Shown piece by piece: positions 13,201 to 28,200 of a stretch of 64,000 nucleotides of DNA; the stretch's first letter is position 1; every line of letters starts with the position of its first letter. This stretch comes from Sinohyriopsis cumingii. Taxonomy: Eukaryota; Mollusca; Bivalvia; Unionida; Unionidae. The stretch spans positions 35,296,401 through 35,360,400 of the forward strand of contig CM068835.1 of NCBI GenBank assembly GCA_028554795.2, read 5' to 3'. The translations under genes and the position numbers were made by a program. Under the pieces are notes generated by a model, which saw nothing but the letters and a program-made list of their open reading frames with translations, was not told the DNA's origin and made no database searches.

Positions 13201-16200
13201 CTTGGCTCCCAAAGAAACTGGAGGCACCATGGAAGCTCTAGATTTCTGCCCTGCAGGGCTTTTTGTCAAAGGCATTTCAGCTTGCTGCTTATTCATTGCA
13301 GTCTCAAGCTTCTTTATGTCAAGAACCATCCTCCATTTTCTACGTAATCCCCCAGCTCTTTGATGGTCCATTTCATCTGTGTTGCTCTCACTGTGATCAA
13401 GGTCTTCTGCTTTCTCCATTTCCTCTTCGTATTTCACATTTCGTTGCCTTATGAATGTCTGCCGTAATTTTCTGCTTGCCCATGATTCACTTTTTACTAC
13501 ACCACCTGGAACTGTTCTACCACCTTTACTTTGTGCTGATGAATCTTCTAATCTGTCCTGGTTGCCTTCATGAGACAAAGAAGTTATATTGCCAAAATCA
13601 TTAGGCAAATACACAGCACTTTTAATATTGACATTTTCCCTTCCTGCCCATTTAACAGGCCTTCCTTTCCACATATGTCCTCCATTGTTCACATGGCCCC
13701 TATCATTGTAAGATGTAATTGTGCTGGCATCTTTGTTATTATTGTTTTCAAAATTTACTGTCTTCAAATTCTTTTGAGCACTTTTAGATCTTTTAGCTGG
13801 ATTCTCCATGGCCAAGACTAAATGAGACTCAGATTCCTTGCTCTGTCCCACATTAGTAAACATATCCTTATTTTCATCATTTACTTCCTTTAAGATTTCA
13901 TCTTCCTTTGGAAAATTGACATCATTATGAACAGTGACTTCAACTAAAATATTATTGTAGTTAAATGATTCCTCATTTTTTAAACTGTCATTATCAGCAA
14001 GATTTGCATTTGATCCAAACTTTACATTGTCCTCTGTAGCAGATTTATCACACTCATGAAGGTAACTGCTTCCTCCTGAACTATCAGCAATGTCGGGAGT
14101 ATGTAAATCCATATCTTCTCTATTTCTGTCATGAAGGTGGACACTTCCACCTGAACTGTTAGCGATGTCAGTATCACAGGTTTTACTGTCTTCAAAAGTA
14201 CTGGTGACAAAGTTTTGAGGAGGCCCCTTGTCTGCACTTATTTTTAATCTAATTCTGGGGTCAGATGAGGATGTTGGTTGCCCCTCTTTTATTTCTATTT
14301 TAGGAACCTCATCTGTTTGGTGCTGGCTGCCAGCTGAATACCACGAAGTTCTTCCATTTACCATCTCACCTTCCTGTACAAAAAATTGAAACATGATCTT
14401 ACTTATGTTAAACTGTGTATATGAATCAGGTGTGGGTGTTTTTTTATTCTTTCAGGAATAACAAGGGTTACTATTCTAGGGAACCAAATAAACACTTGCC
14501 GCCAATATGGCTAATGTCCCCTGTTTCTGAAAGCCAAAAATGTGGATTGGATCAATGAACTTATTCCTCTATTTTGTGGTCAGATCTCATTATGCTCATT
14601 GGACCATTACTGTACAGTTTGAAAAAAATGGGCTTCTTATTAAACCTGCTAACAAAGTCGTGCATTAACAGCACCCATGCCAAATCAATGAAGGCGTGTG
14701 TGTGTGTGATTTGGATTTTTAACATAGCTTTAACAATTTTTCGGTCATATCACTGCGATGTCTTCAGTGTGGCAGTTTATAGTGATGTCCAGCACTGGGG
14801 CATCATACCGCAGACATGTAGCATGATGTCCCACCCAGTCACATTATCCTGACACCAGGCTGACCAGTTATAACACTAACCTCTTAATGCTGATCGCCAA
14901 GTGAGGCAACTGTTGGCACCATTTTTTTAAGTCTTTGGTATGACTCAGCTGGGGATCAAACCCACGACCTCCCGCATCCAAGGCGGACGCTCTAATCACT
15001 AGGCCACTGGAGCGGTCAAATCAATGAAAGATCATACCTTTAACAAATATGTACAGAGTGAGCTCATTAATGAACTCATCAGAACTCTTGCTGATGTGAA
15101 ACTTCATGGCCAGTTTGATCCAAATCAATTAATATGCGCGGAAGGTACAGAGTTCAAAAGGCTGTGAATAGGCAATGTCTATGCCAAGTTGTTCAAGGGG
15201 CCATACTTCTTGACATTGTGTGCAGAATGCGTTCATCATGTAAGCTGCTGAGCTCCAAATAATATGAAGCCTCCCCAAAAATGAACTCAAAATAAAAAAT
15301 AAATGTGGAAGCCAGTGGGTACACAATGCCATGCTTCAATGGTGCCATGCTAAAGCAATCAATGGTCAAAATTCTAAGCAATCATTTTTTCTGAGTAAAA
15401 TACATTGGTTTCATAAACGATTTGCCAATTCATAGCATGTTAGAAGTACATACACTATCTCACAAATCCAGCTCTCTCGAGACAAAAACATATCTATGTC
15501 TTTTGACTTCTTTTAGCAATAAAAGTTTGAAAAAAACACGTGCTCGTCAAGGTGGAAGTCAGAAAGGGGCTTTACAAATCCGTTTGCCTGACTCTCAGGA
15601 CATAATCAGATTCATCTCAGGTACACTCAGGTTTGCAAGTACTTGTGAGCTCGAAGTAAACAAGATTGCTCTCTCTGGACACTCAGTGCGTCAAAGATTG
15701 TGCTGATGCATGTTGCCAATTTCAAGGTGATTAAAAGATAATGGTAAATACTATAACCAATCACCTCTAACACTAGGCCACCTGAAAATATAGCACCCAC
15801 AAACAGTGGTCATCATCTATTGTATATATGATTATTACAGGGGACAGATACATACTTTCTGGTTGGAAAATAATTAAATGAATAAAATAAATTATTCTAA
15901 TCATTCTCAAAAGATAGCTTGTCAAATGTATTTTAGATGCATGTTGCCAATTTCAATGCGAAAAATGGATGATATGCAAGCAGAAAAAGACAAATAAGTG
16001 GAAATGAAATATTTCAGTTAGGGTCTGTTTAACCTTAAATTCAGCATGATAAATTAAATTTTAAGTGGAAAGTAACATAGAAAAAGAAAAATGTTATGAT
16101 ATATTACAACATAATTTTTCTTGGATGTTCAATTTTTCAGTTATTGTCTTTTACATAAATAGCACTCTCTCTTAAAAATCTCGTCATTTTGAACACCCTT

Positions 16201-19200
16201 ATTTATCTATTCATTTATATATCTTTTTACACGTCTGTTTTTTGCTCTTTTGACAATACCTGCATTCTAATCCTTCCGTTCTTGCCTCATCTACATATCT
16301 ATTTATCTCCAATGCAATCCAAGCAGCAACTGGGTCACAACTTGTAAACAACTGAAATCCATGCCCTACATTCTATATGATCTTACTGGGCATGACAAGA
16401 TAGATTCATACAGCTACTATTATTATATGACTCCTGTATTCATCCTTAACCTGCTCAACTGAGACCTCTCCCCAAAGCCATGTACATTCTTACTGAGCAT
16501 GAAAAAAACCCAAATGCATATGCTAAAACTGACATTTTTCCTTGGTACAGTTATTGTTCCTTAGAAACATACCCAAAGACTCAAATTTTGGGGGGTGGAG
16601 CAAAAAGTCTTAGGGTAAATACTTTACAAACATGATAGTCTAGTTGTACCTGTAACTCTAGAGTATAATAGTATAAAGAAATATTAGGGTATAGTTTTTC
16701 TTGTATCCTCATGCTATAATAGTACAGTCTAATGTCTGGGTCTAGTTTTACCTGTTAATCTAGGGTGTAACAGTACAGTGTAATATTTGAGTACATTTTT
16801 TTCCTGTGACTCTACAGTGCAACGGTACAGTGTAATATTTGAGTACATTTTTTTCCTGTGACTCAAGGGTGTAACAGTACAGTGTAATATTTAAGTACAT
16901 TTTTTTCCTGTGACTCTAGGGTGTAAACAGTACAGTGTAATATTTGAGTACATTTTTTTCCTGTGACTCTAGGGTGTAATAGTACAGTGTAATATATAGG
17001 TATATAGTTTCTTGTAACCCTAGAGTATAAGAGTAGTCTCTTTTCTTTGCTAATAAACCTTGTTTAACAAAGTTCAAAAGTCCATTAAAATCTATTACAA
17101 AAGATTTCCAATATCTTATAGGCAGTATATTTACAATACCAGAAATATAATCAGTTAAATACCTGAATATCATGAGAATTCTGTGGACTGTTGCCTCTTC
17201 CAATAATGCAACCAAGATCAGCCAACCTGGAAAAATAAATCCTTCTAAATTGACAAATAAAACAACAACAAAAAAATAATGCAACATGAAATTAAAAACT
17301 TGTTTTATGTAATAAAAGTAAGGACTTGAAGTGATATTTAAAGTTATTTTTGAGATACTGATCCCAACATAGAACACTGGTATCTGATGACCCAAAGTCT
17401 CCAATTGTACAGAAATATTCACTGATATTTTGTCTCCTGCCCAATATGGTGACGTCATCAAAAGTATACAGCAAAGAAATCTGATTGAGAATGTCATGAC
17501 TGGTTAGAAATGGAAAGTAATCAAGTTTTGTGGCTCCTTAACAAACGGCACAAGAGTACAAGTGGAAGAAATGGATCAGTGGCACTGATCTTGAAGACAA
17601 AACTTGACTGTGATACATGAGATCTTGATCTTGAAAAGAAGACTCCTAATGTGTACCTCTTAATGATGATGCACAAATATGCAAAGTTTCATCCCTTGAT
17701 CTCAAACGGCTCTCAAGTTACAGAGTAGACAGGGAAGTGTAATGGAAGACTTAACCCTTTACCTCAAAGAGAATAGTTACAAAGTGCAGCACACTATAAA
17801 TAGAACACCTGTTACCTATTCGACTCCATACGCATAGGCCTGCCTGTTAACTGTTAAGCAATGTAGTGTATGTTATGTTTAACAGCAATTTTAACCATTT
17901 TACATTTTTGATACAAATCTATTATGTGTGTAAAAATTTAAGAGTAAAGTCCGATTGTTAAAGCTGTGTAATTATTTTTTACGGAAGAATTTTTTATGTG
18001 CTTTCAAATCTTGAGAGAACTTGTTCACCGTCAAGTCAGTGAGACCACGTGTCCAACCGTAGCTGCCATTTCTCATACTCGAAATTTACAAGTTTATTGT
18101 CTGCATCTACATCACTAAATCATCTGAATTTGATAATTTATAAAAACTAATTGCTACCTACATCAATATCAGAGCCTTTACCTAAGTTATTGAAGCTTTC
18201 ACAGTTGTGATTCTAATCGTGAAAACTTCGTAAGTACTGAATGAAATCCACAACCAGTTACTTTAAATAGCAGATACTGACCAGAGCATAAACAGTGACC
18301 ACGTGATCTGAAGTAATTGTTATTTGCAGAAATGAATGTAGTATTTAATAGAGGGTTCTCCCCGAAGGTGGCACTACGAAAACCGGATTAAAATGGCTGA
18401 TGTTTACAGCAGACGTCAAAAAGCTTCCATGCGAATGGAGTAGAGACGTCAAAAGGCGCCTTCATGCGAATGGAGTAGAGGTGTCCAAAAGTGCTTGCAT
18501 GAGGTAAAGGGTTAAAATACAAGCTTGTGACCTTGACCTTGAACACAGGACCCCCACAGTAGTACATGACACACCTTCAAATGATGTTGTTTAAGAATAC
18601 TATGCTTCAATTCTTTATCTCATGTGTCCAAAAAATGTACAGAATGAAATGGAAAGTGTGATGGAAACTTAAAATACTGACATGTAACCCTGACCTCACT
18701 ACCTCCTATTGCAGATGCATAAACCCACAATCATGTGAAGGACATTAATGCAAGCAAGTACTAACTTATGAGTCTCATCATCCCATCTTCCGTAGCAAAT
18801 GTCCAATCCCCCCAGGAAGGCAATCTTCTGATCTATCACAACCAACTTTTCATGGTGTGCCCACAGCAACACACCATTTGCACTTGCACCATGATCTGGA
18901 TGTCGCAGCACCTGTTTTTGAGAAAACAGCAAATCTTAGAAAGTATACATATTATATGAACTGTGCCAAAGAACAAAATTAACCAGAATTCATCACACTT
19001 AAGTAAAGATATAGCACAATTCACATAAATTACAGACTGGCAAATAGTGATTTGCAAAATTATGTCTACAGTGGTTGATATATAAAAGATTTTTTTAAAA
19101 ACTACCATGACAGAGACACTATGCAAGACCTCCTGACCCTGACAAGACCATCTCAGTACAGCAGTTGATTGTTTTCCATAAGTTTGACCAGTTTTCAGTA

Positions 19201-22200
19201 AAGTGTAACAAAATGTCATAAATTGCTATTGTAAAGCTGGAAGGCATATTTGAAAGTTCGGTATTCAAAACATGCAGCGATGGTAAACATTATGTTCAAA
19301 TGAAATGTTTGTAAACTACACACTGACCTTATTTACCACTAGTACAGATGCACAAACTTTAGTTCCAAACCCTATGCAGCTCAATGGCTAGTTGCTATCT
19401 CTCAACCTGACATAATTCTTGTTATTAAATCTACGGCCATGAGACATAATCAAATTGATATGCGATGTCCAATGAACGTAACTGTGTCCCTTCTTGTTTA
19501 TATTCACAGGAATCTGAGTATTCCTTTTTATTCTTCTGTGCCGATTATTAACACATTTTAAGAGGCTTATTTTCCCTATCATCTTCAACATGATCACTTG
19601 CTGGATGCTATTTTGTAAATTCATAGTCAACAGTTTGTTCATGCAGATGCTTTGCATGAAAAAATGTGTGCAGTTTATACCATCTAACGTACTGCTGTAA
19701 AGTTTGTATGAATTCCAGACTAACTCCACTAATTCTGAAACCCATATCAAGTCAAGCACAGTAACTAAATATCCGAATTTTTGGCAACAATAATTTTTCT
19801 ATAGTTATTGCTTTTATTCCTTAAGTCCATAATTTAATGGTCATTTTCGTAAGACTGATGTCAAACTCGTAAAGGTTGGCATACAAGTCCTTTTCACTGC
19901 ACTCAAAATGGGAGACATCTATGTTCTGCCACCATAGATGTCTGCTTTATTGCAACCAAAATAGAGCCAAAACAAGATCTTGGTCAAGCAGGAAAAGCGC
20001 CAATGACTGAAAGTGACAGAGTCAAGCCTGTAAAATCTTCACCAATTGCAACTTATGACTATGCCAAGGATATTCATGGTTTGGAAGCATCACTTAAAAT
20101 TGTATATGCTATGCAAGTTTGGGGAAACAAAAAAAAAATGGACAACGTCAGAGAGAAGGGTGAAATTGTCAAGGAAGTGACACTGACTTGCGTTTTAATG
20201 GTGGAAAAGTTTTAGAAATCTGGTGATCTCAAAGTGAGATTATGAAAGTAAATCCACATAAGATTTTTCACCTTAAATATGATCAAGTCTCTAGGTTTGC
20301 AATCCCTAAAAGATAACAAGCCAAATTAAAAATCCAATTGCTGAACTGAGACACCAAATGTTATGACTGTGAAAAATACCTACGATACTGTATTTCCAAG
20401 AAAGGTAAATCTCCTAAACAGGAAACATACATTCAGTAAGTAAAAAGTCTTTATAATATTTACTGATATATGAAATAATAAGTAAAATAACATTCTATAT
20501 ATACCATCTCCCACTGGTATTAAAAAGTATCTCTAACTTTGCATTTCCTTAATGTTAACTCCATAAAACTACAGTAATCTAAGTATCAATAATAAAAAAG
20601 TAGTAGGTTGTTGTATGCAACCTGAAAAATAAATTTCTACAAATACAGCTGATGTGTACTTTCCTAATAGGGGCAAATACTCACTGTACCTTAATATTTT
20701 CTGGACATTTCCGGACAAGCGTATATTTGCTGTATCGGCTGTTAATGTTCAGGGCAATCTCCATCTCTTTGTAAAGCAGAATAAACACCTTTACTCCAGC
20801 TTTCTGAAAAATGGCAAGAAAAAAGTCTACTTATTTAAACTGAGAATGACAGGATTATCTTTCGGATTTATTTAAAAGAAGAATAACTGCTGTCTTGTCT
20901 TGCATCAATATATATTTCATTCAGCACACTTACCTAAACCACTTAAGGATTTGACTCTTAAGTTGTGGTTTTGCTAAAACCAAGCGTTGTATCCCCTTTG
21001 TAACTCTTCTGTTCACACTTTGGTTACAAAGTGGAAGCCTGCAATGTTCAAGAACACCTATTCGATTTACCATATGAATACAAACTGTGCTGTTGGTTCA
21101 GCTGGAGACCTGCAGTAACAAGATGCTCCCAGGATTTTATAAGGGGGGACTCCCCCTCCTTGTCACAAAAATAAAGGGGGAGTAGAACACAAATGATTAG
21201 GGGGATGAAACAGCTAAAGTTCATTATTTACATAACACTGTTGTATAAGCATTAATCTGTTCACTGTTTTTCAGCTTAATCTGTTTCTTATCTGTGTATG
21301 AATGTTGTTCTGTACTCTGAAACCCCTTTCAATGACCACAGGTATTGTCTTTGGATAATTCTGCTCAAATATAAGATTTTTCACAAACAACTATTACAGA
21401 TTTACTCTTCCATAATGCTGTCTTATGATTTTAAGTCCATTAATGCAAAAGTCTAGGTATATTGATCAACAAAATGTCTTTAATTTTTAATTTAATTTTC
21501 AGAAAATTATTAAGATTTATCGTAATCTTTATGCTAGGGCTACATGGTTTAACTGTAGAACATGATCCCACAGCGCTACATTGCGACAATACTTTTAAAC
21601 TGTCTGTATTTTTTATTTGGCTTCTTTGTCTGCCATTTCTACTTTCATTTTGAAATACTAGAGAAATGAGGGGTTGACCAGCATGCTGTCAGTTTCTGTC
21701 CATCCAGTATGTACACTGGACACCCATTTAATGCCATTTTGGGATTCAAAATCACTCACTATTATCTCCATTAATACTCTCCCAAATCCTATAATCTAAT
21801 ATACCTCCTGAAAACAAATTACCTTCATTACTACGATCTGCCAGTATATGCCAAAATAATTCGTCATCTAAAGAAGGGCAATGCTGGGAATTGGCCAAAT
21901 TGGTATTCATGATAGCCCATACTATAAGTGTGCATTTTGCAAATCTTCCATGATGCATAGTCAAATCTTGACACAATTCTTGTTATGGTTTCCAATAAGC
22001 CAAATAAATTTAGTTTAACCATTCCTGTTAAGCCACAGAAACAATGTGTGTAAACAACAATGAAAAATATATGTCGTGAGAAGCGTTACAATATTTCTAC
22101 AATTTCTACATCATTTTAAGTGTGAACAGCTTAATAAAGTTGTATACTGCACTGAGTACATTTTCATGTACCAAAACATGAAATTAAATTGAGGAGGTTC

Positions 22201-25200
22201 TCAAGCATCACTTCTTTACAAGTGCATGAAGTCATAAAAATTTTGAGTGAATCATGCAATCATGTGCCCTGGGAGCATCTCTGCAGTAAAGTGGGAAATA
22301 AGTCATGATTGATTATCTATGTAAGCAACAGGCATATGAACTGTTGATTAATAGAGAAATAATTGCTTTTTTTCCCCAATTATTTTAGTGCTTTGTTTTT
22401 GTCTGATCCACCAGCAGGATGAATAAACCTGGATTTCACAGGTTCCATTAAAAGACCTTATGAAATGAGGCTTACATTAAATTGAAATTTTTCTACCTGA
22501 ATATATATATCATTTAAGTATATAACCTGTATTTAATATAATCAACATTAAGATTAAATTTGGTTTTCTGCAAAAGAACAAAAAAACTAAGGAAAAATTA
22601 TTGTTGCCCAAAATTCCAGATAATTATTTACCATGCTTGATTGGATCTGGGTTGATTTACAGCTGGTCACAAAAAAAAATCTGCAACTTCCTGGTTTCAC
22701 ATGGTTTTCAATGACTTTATAAATTTCTTTCAAAGAACTGTTAATGTGATAATTTACAATGTATAAGCATAATGAGTATTTTCCTTTTCATTATTTTAAT
22801 GGAAGACAGAAGACACGGTCATTTTACATCCAATCTTTCCCAAAGTTCATAGTATTAAGATATGCCTAGGTAACAAATGACATCAAATAATGCTACAATC
22901 ACATCTTTTTGAGCCATGCAACTAGCACTGATTTTATAAAAAGATGATATTCGTAATAAACATACAGCCTTTCTGGTGAGGATGACATCCAGTCTCCAGA
23001 AGTCCCCTTGTGTCATTGGCCTCTTCATGTAGATTTCTGGAGTTAACCTGATTTAAAAAAAAAAAAAAAAACTTGTAAGACATGGCAACATAAGTCTAAA
23101 GTGTAGTGACTTCGGGTTTTTGAGTGTCCTTTTGAAAAGTCTCAAATGCTTACAGAACAGACATCCTTGAAAAGTCCCTGAACTATTGCTAATGATGATT
23201 TTTTTTAAAAAGTCCTACTAGAAAGTGCTCAATAACGAGACTGTGGTTTTCTATGGGCACTATTCAGTGGGACTCATGGGGCAAGAGAAGTAAAATATGA
23301 CTATTTGTTGCTTAAAAAATGGGAATTTATGACAATACTGTCACATCAGGAACTGAGATCAGAATACAGGAATTCCCATGAAATCCTGAATTATCACATG
23401 TATGGTTGTATCTGCCCCAACCTCTTTCTATGTGCCCCTGAATGTTGCCATTGTGGTCTTGTATTCAACTGACTAAAATATCTCAAGAACATTCTAGTTC
23501 AATAGCATATAATGAAAGGTATGCATATTATATTGCCATGATTGTAGGTTTGTCTGAATTTTCTTCCCACTGTACTAATGTAAATAATATTTTGCAATAA
23601 ATCTGACGGGAAGTGGGTATACAGAAATAGTTCTTCATAATCCATTTCCCTTTATTACTGGAACAGCACAGATGCAAACTGTCTTCCTACATTAGTTTCC
23701 CCATATTAGGTTAATGTAAATTTCCAATGGTTGTGGTTTATCCATTTTATCAATATATATTACCCAATAAAATGTATCGAGTCTCAATGAAGGTGACCTA
23801 CCATGTATACGTCAAGTCTAACTGCAAACTGCACAGATCCAGACCTGACATAGCATAATACACAGGCACATCTGGGTCACTAGAGTTTGTTAGGATTTAT
23901 CAGTAGAACAAACAACATCAACCCTGAACATCCTATGCATCCTGTGATGGCATATAAAGGTCGATGTTGCTGTAATTTGGACTAAACGTAGAAGCAAGTA
24001 TAAGCTACAAACGGGGCCCCGAGTGGCCGAGTGGTCTAAAACGCTCTCCATTACAGATCACTGCCATCTCACCTCTGTCTGCGTGGGTTCGAGTCTCGGA
24101 TTCGGCTAATGTGGGTATGTAAGAAAGCTTGCCAGTAGCTTCTCATGGGTCGGTGGCTCTTTCCGGGGTTTTCCCAGGTTCTTCCTCCACCATTAATACT
24201 GGCCGCCATGTATAGCCTATTGTGTGCTGAAAAATGGCGTTAAACCCTACAACAACTACAACAACAAAGCTACAAACAGTATTCACCAGAAACGCTCCTC
24301 CAACGACAAAGTACTGTATAAACTGGCTTATAAGACAAGTCCAACTGCAAACTGCACAGACCTTGATCTGCCATTGGATAATGCACTGGCAGATCGGGAT
24401 CTACATAGTTTGTTAGGAATAATCAGCAGACCAAACAGTACAGACCCTGATCTGTAGGCAGATTAGGATATTACAGATCAGGATCTACGTTCTTTTGCAG
24501 TTGGACTTGACTATAATATATAATGTACCTCTTTCTAGCTTATGTGCTGTTCGCTAATATGTCACAAATACACACCTTGACCATAAATGTAAATTAAATG
24601 AAACAATGAAAGTGTTGTCTCCTCACCACCAGCCTGTGATGAAGATTTCTTCCTTAGCTTTCTCAAGTGCATCAGCCACGGCTTCAAAGTAAGATGATCC
24701 ATCCACAAACCTGGAAAGCAATCAACCTGTATACAGTTCAGTATGAAGGAAAAATCATATATAAAAAAATATATTACATAATTCCTCATTTAAAAAAAAC
24801 AGTTATGAAATTATTCCAGAGGTTTCATAAATTTCATTTTGAATGAGCACAAATATTAGATTTTTTTAATTACTGGTGTGAGTGTGTGTGATTTGGATTT
24901 TGAATATAGCTTTAACAACTTTTCAGTCATATTGCTATGATGTCTGCAGTGTTGCAGTTTATAGTGATGTCAAGCACTGGGGCATCATGCCACATACATG
25001 TAGCATCATGTCCCATCCAGTCACATTATCCTGACATAAGACAGACCAGTCCTAACACTAACCTCTTAATGCTGAGTGACAAGCGAGGTAGCTGTTAGTA
25101 GCATTTATATAAGTCCTATGGCCAGGGTTCGAACCTGCAACGTCCTATATCTAAGGCAGACACTCAAACCACTTAGGCCACCAAATCACTGGCAAAAAAA

Positions 25201-28200
25201 TATCTGACCAAATCAGCGAATAGTATAATGAAATAACTCTGTAATACATTTGGATGCCTTGACCATTACCCCTGCCTGTACAATGTCATAATACAATGTT
25301 ATGAGGTGTTATTATACATGTTACATATAGAAATATGATACCGCATACAGAAAAATGATGATATGGCATACAGAAAAATGATGTTACAGCATACGGAAAA
25401 ATGATGATCCAGCATACATTAATATGATCATATGGATACATTAACCCCATTTACATAGTAGGTATGTGATAAATATTTTTAATACATACCAATCCATGAT
25501 TACCAGCTCTTACTGCTAACCTTTCGATCATGTACTCTGCAGTATGTACAGATAAAATGTATCTGATAAAAAGTCACTGTTTTGTTTTTGTTGCTTTTAA
25601 TAGCTCTTTCAATGCATTATTGGTCATACCATTCCAACAAACCAGGAGCTAAGTGGCTTACCAAAGGACACAGCAAACTCTTGCTGACCTTGGCAGGTAT
25701 CAAACCCACAACCCTCGCATTATGAGTCTGAGACTCAACCAACTAGGCTGCCACAGCTGCCTGATAAAAAGCCACCAAGCATCACTTGCCAACAACATAC
25801 TTACTTATTAAATGCACTTCAGCTACTCAAATTTGCAATGTTTCCCAGCAGAGTTTTTCTGTCATAATAAAACTTTTAGACACATATCTACACAAAAGTA
25901 AAGACAGAAGACCAAATGTTTACAAAATGTATTTAATAGAGTTCAGCAAGTCATAAATAATTGTTGTTTATATGGTTAGTGAAGGAGTTAAATGTGCCAT
26001 CAAACAGATAATACTTTGCATGGTTTTCAAACGTTTGTGGATGGTGAAAACAATTATCTTTTCTCCATTAAGCTTAATACTTATAGATATATTGGTTGAT
26101 GTATTTAATCTTGTTGGCAGCATCTCAATTTAAAGACGGACCTTACTTAGTCTATATCTTTGTCAACTACAACATGTTAATTAATCATTATAGCATTTCA
26201 AAGAAACAAACAATTATTAATTCTGAATAATATCTACAGAAGAAAATGTAAATGATATCTGACTGGAGGAAACAAGGTGACACCTTACATAGTAAAAGAT
26301 ATCTGATGGGGGAAAACTAGATGACACCTTACATAGTAAATACTGCAAGAAAGAAACCCTTTTAGGGCACGCAAGTTTTGATTATTTCTGTGTGATGCCT
26401 CTCTACATTTGTATGTGGTCACCTTTCCACATTTGTATGTGATGACTTTTCCACATATGTATGTGATGACCTTTCCACATTTGTATGTGATGACTTTTCC
26501 ATATTGTATGATCACCTTTCCACATTTGTATGTGATGACCTTTCCATGTTTGTATGTGATGACCTTTTCACATTTATATGTGATGACCTTTCCATGTTTC
26601 CATGTGATAACCTTTCCACATTTGTATGTGACAACCTTTTCACATTTGTATCAATCATCTTTCCACATTTGTATGTGATGATCTTTACAAAAATACATAA
26701 GAGATATATTATGCTGAGAACACCTCTCAAATGAAGCTAGTTAAATTTGGATGGACAAAAGAAAATAGCTTCAAATTCAGGATCCTGAAAGTGACTCTGG
26801 GCTTCTCTGGTCAAGTATGAATACAGTTCTTGTTTTGGTTAAAATTTTAAAAAAAGGCTCCCAGCAAAATTTCTTGCAGCATCCTGATCCTAGATTTCTC
26901 AGTTAATAAGATTATTACTTCTCTTCAACATTAAAGCTCTATGCACATTGCTAAGAAGTCCATCTGATTTGTCCCCAAATTAATGACCGATACGTTTGCC
27001 AATATTTCAACCTTTATATCTTGACTTTCTGGATGACATCACAAACAGGGGAAAAGAAATCAATTTATTTGCTTCATTACAGAATTAAACTGTGGACAAG
27101 AATCAAAACCTTACAATGACCCTGTCTAAAGCACTGAGGGACTCACCATCTTGCAAATGACTTGTCCCTCACTGGAGCAAAAGAATCATATCTATTGGGT
27201 TTTGTAAAGTCCTTCCCTATGGTAGTAGCTGCCAAGTTGATACTGTCCTCCCATTCTTCAGCCTTCCGCTTTGTCCAACACTTAGCTAGTAAGTTCCTAA
27301 CAGGAAATAAAAGATAAAAGATAAAATACTATAATTGTACATATTTTATAACCCATGAAAAAAAGACGTCTATGTAAACAAAACTTTTATGACACTCCAA
27401 TTTACTTATATTTATTATAACTTGATGCTAAACTAAACATGGCCCAATTGTTGAAACTCCATACTTGGTACTGAAATCCTGAGAGTCTGTATCCTGCCTT
27501 GACCATGCTTGGTCAACTGCTGTAGAGCATCTCATTAAAGGCAATTTAGTCCAATTGTCTTTAATGAGCCATTGTACCATTAAACAGTAATCAAACAAAT
27601 CATCAGTTTCATGTTAAACTGACAATTCATCTGAACATATGGCCAAATGTTTTTGAATTTAAGTATAAACTTCAGTACAGTCAGTGAAATCCAGCATAGG
27701 ATCTGACCAATCATCCAAACATATGGCCTAATGTTTGAATTTAAGTATGAACTTCAGTACAGTCAGTGAAATCCAGCCTAGGATCTGGCAATTCATCCAA
27801 ACATATGGCCAAATGTTTGAATTTAAGTATGAACTTTAGTACAGTCAGTGAAATCCAGCCTAGGATCTGGCAATTCATCCAAACATATGGCCAAATGTTT
27901 GAATTTAAGTATAAACTTAAGTACAGTCAGTGAAATCCAGCATAGGATCTAAAATCAAGCCTAGCATCTGGCAATTTGTCCAAACATATGGCCTAATGTT
28001 TGAATTTAAGTATGAACTTTAGTACAGTCAGTGAAATCCAGCATAGGATCTAAAATCAAGCCTAGCATCTGGCAATTTGTCCAAACATATGGCCTAATGT
28101 TTGAATTTAAGTATGAACTTCAGTACAGACAGTGAAATCCAGCCTAGGATTTAAAATCCAGCCAAGGATTTAAAAACTACACTGAAACTTAAGCTCTAAT

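Larger units (their letters stand above)
14374..17162 (-). other. PLD1: PLD intron
   Basis: The intron holds a SINE A copy (14693-15016) and a 52-bp minisatellite (16650-17035). 15030-16640 shows no recognisable gene or element. Small open frames there look random. Confidence 0.75.
24711..27146 (-). other. PLD1: PLD intron
   Basis: The intron holds a SINE A copy, a 25-bp repeat (25325-25440), a third tRNA-headed repeat (25600-25775) and the 24-bp minisatellite (26390-26680). The remaining sequence is uncharacterised. Confidence 0.75.

Noticed and set aside
12976-14394. A separate 472-residue protein starting at the methionine at 14394
   Set aside because: The first seven codons are the splice acceptor region (TTTTTTGTACAG) and the last part runs past the GTAAGT donor at 13197. 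It is an internal exon of PLD.
26285-26734. Open frames on both strands with 8-residue repeats ([16 protein letters not shown])
   Set aside because: They are caused by the 24-bp minisatellite and have no other gene-like property.
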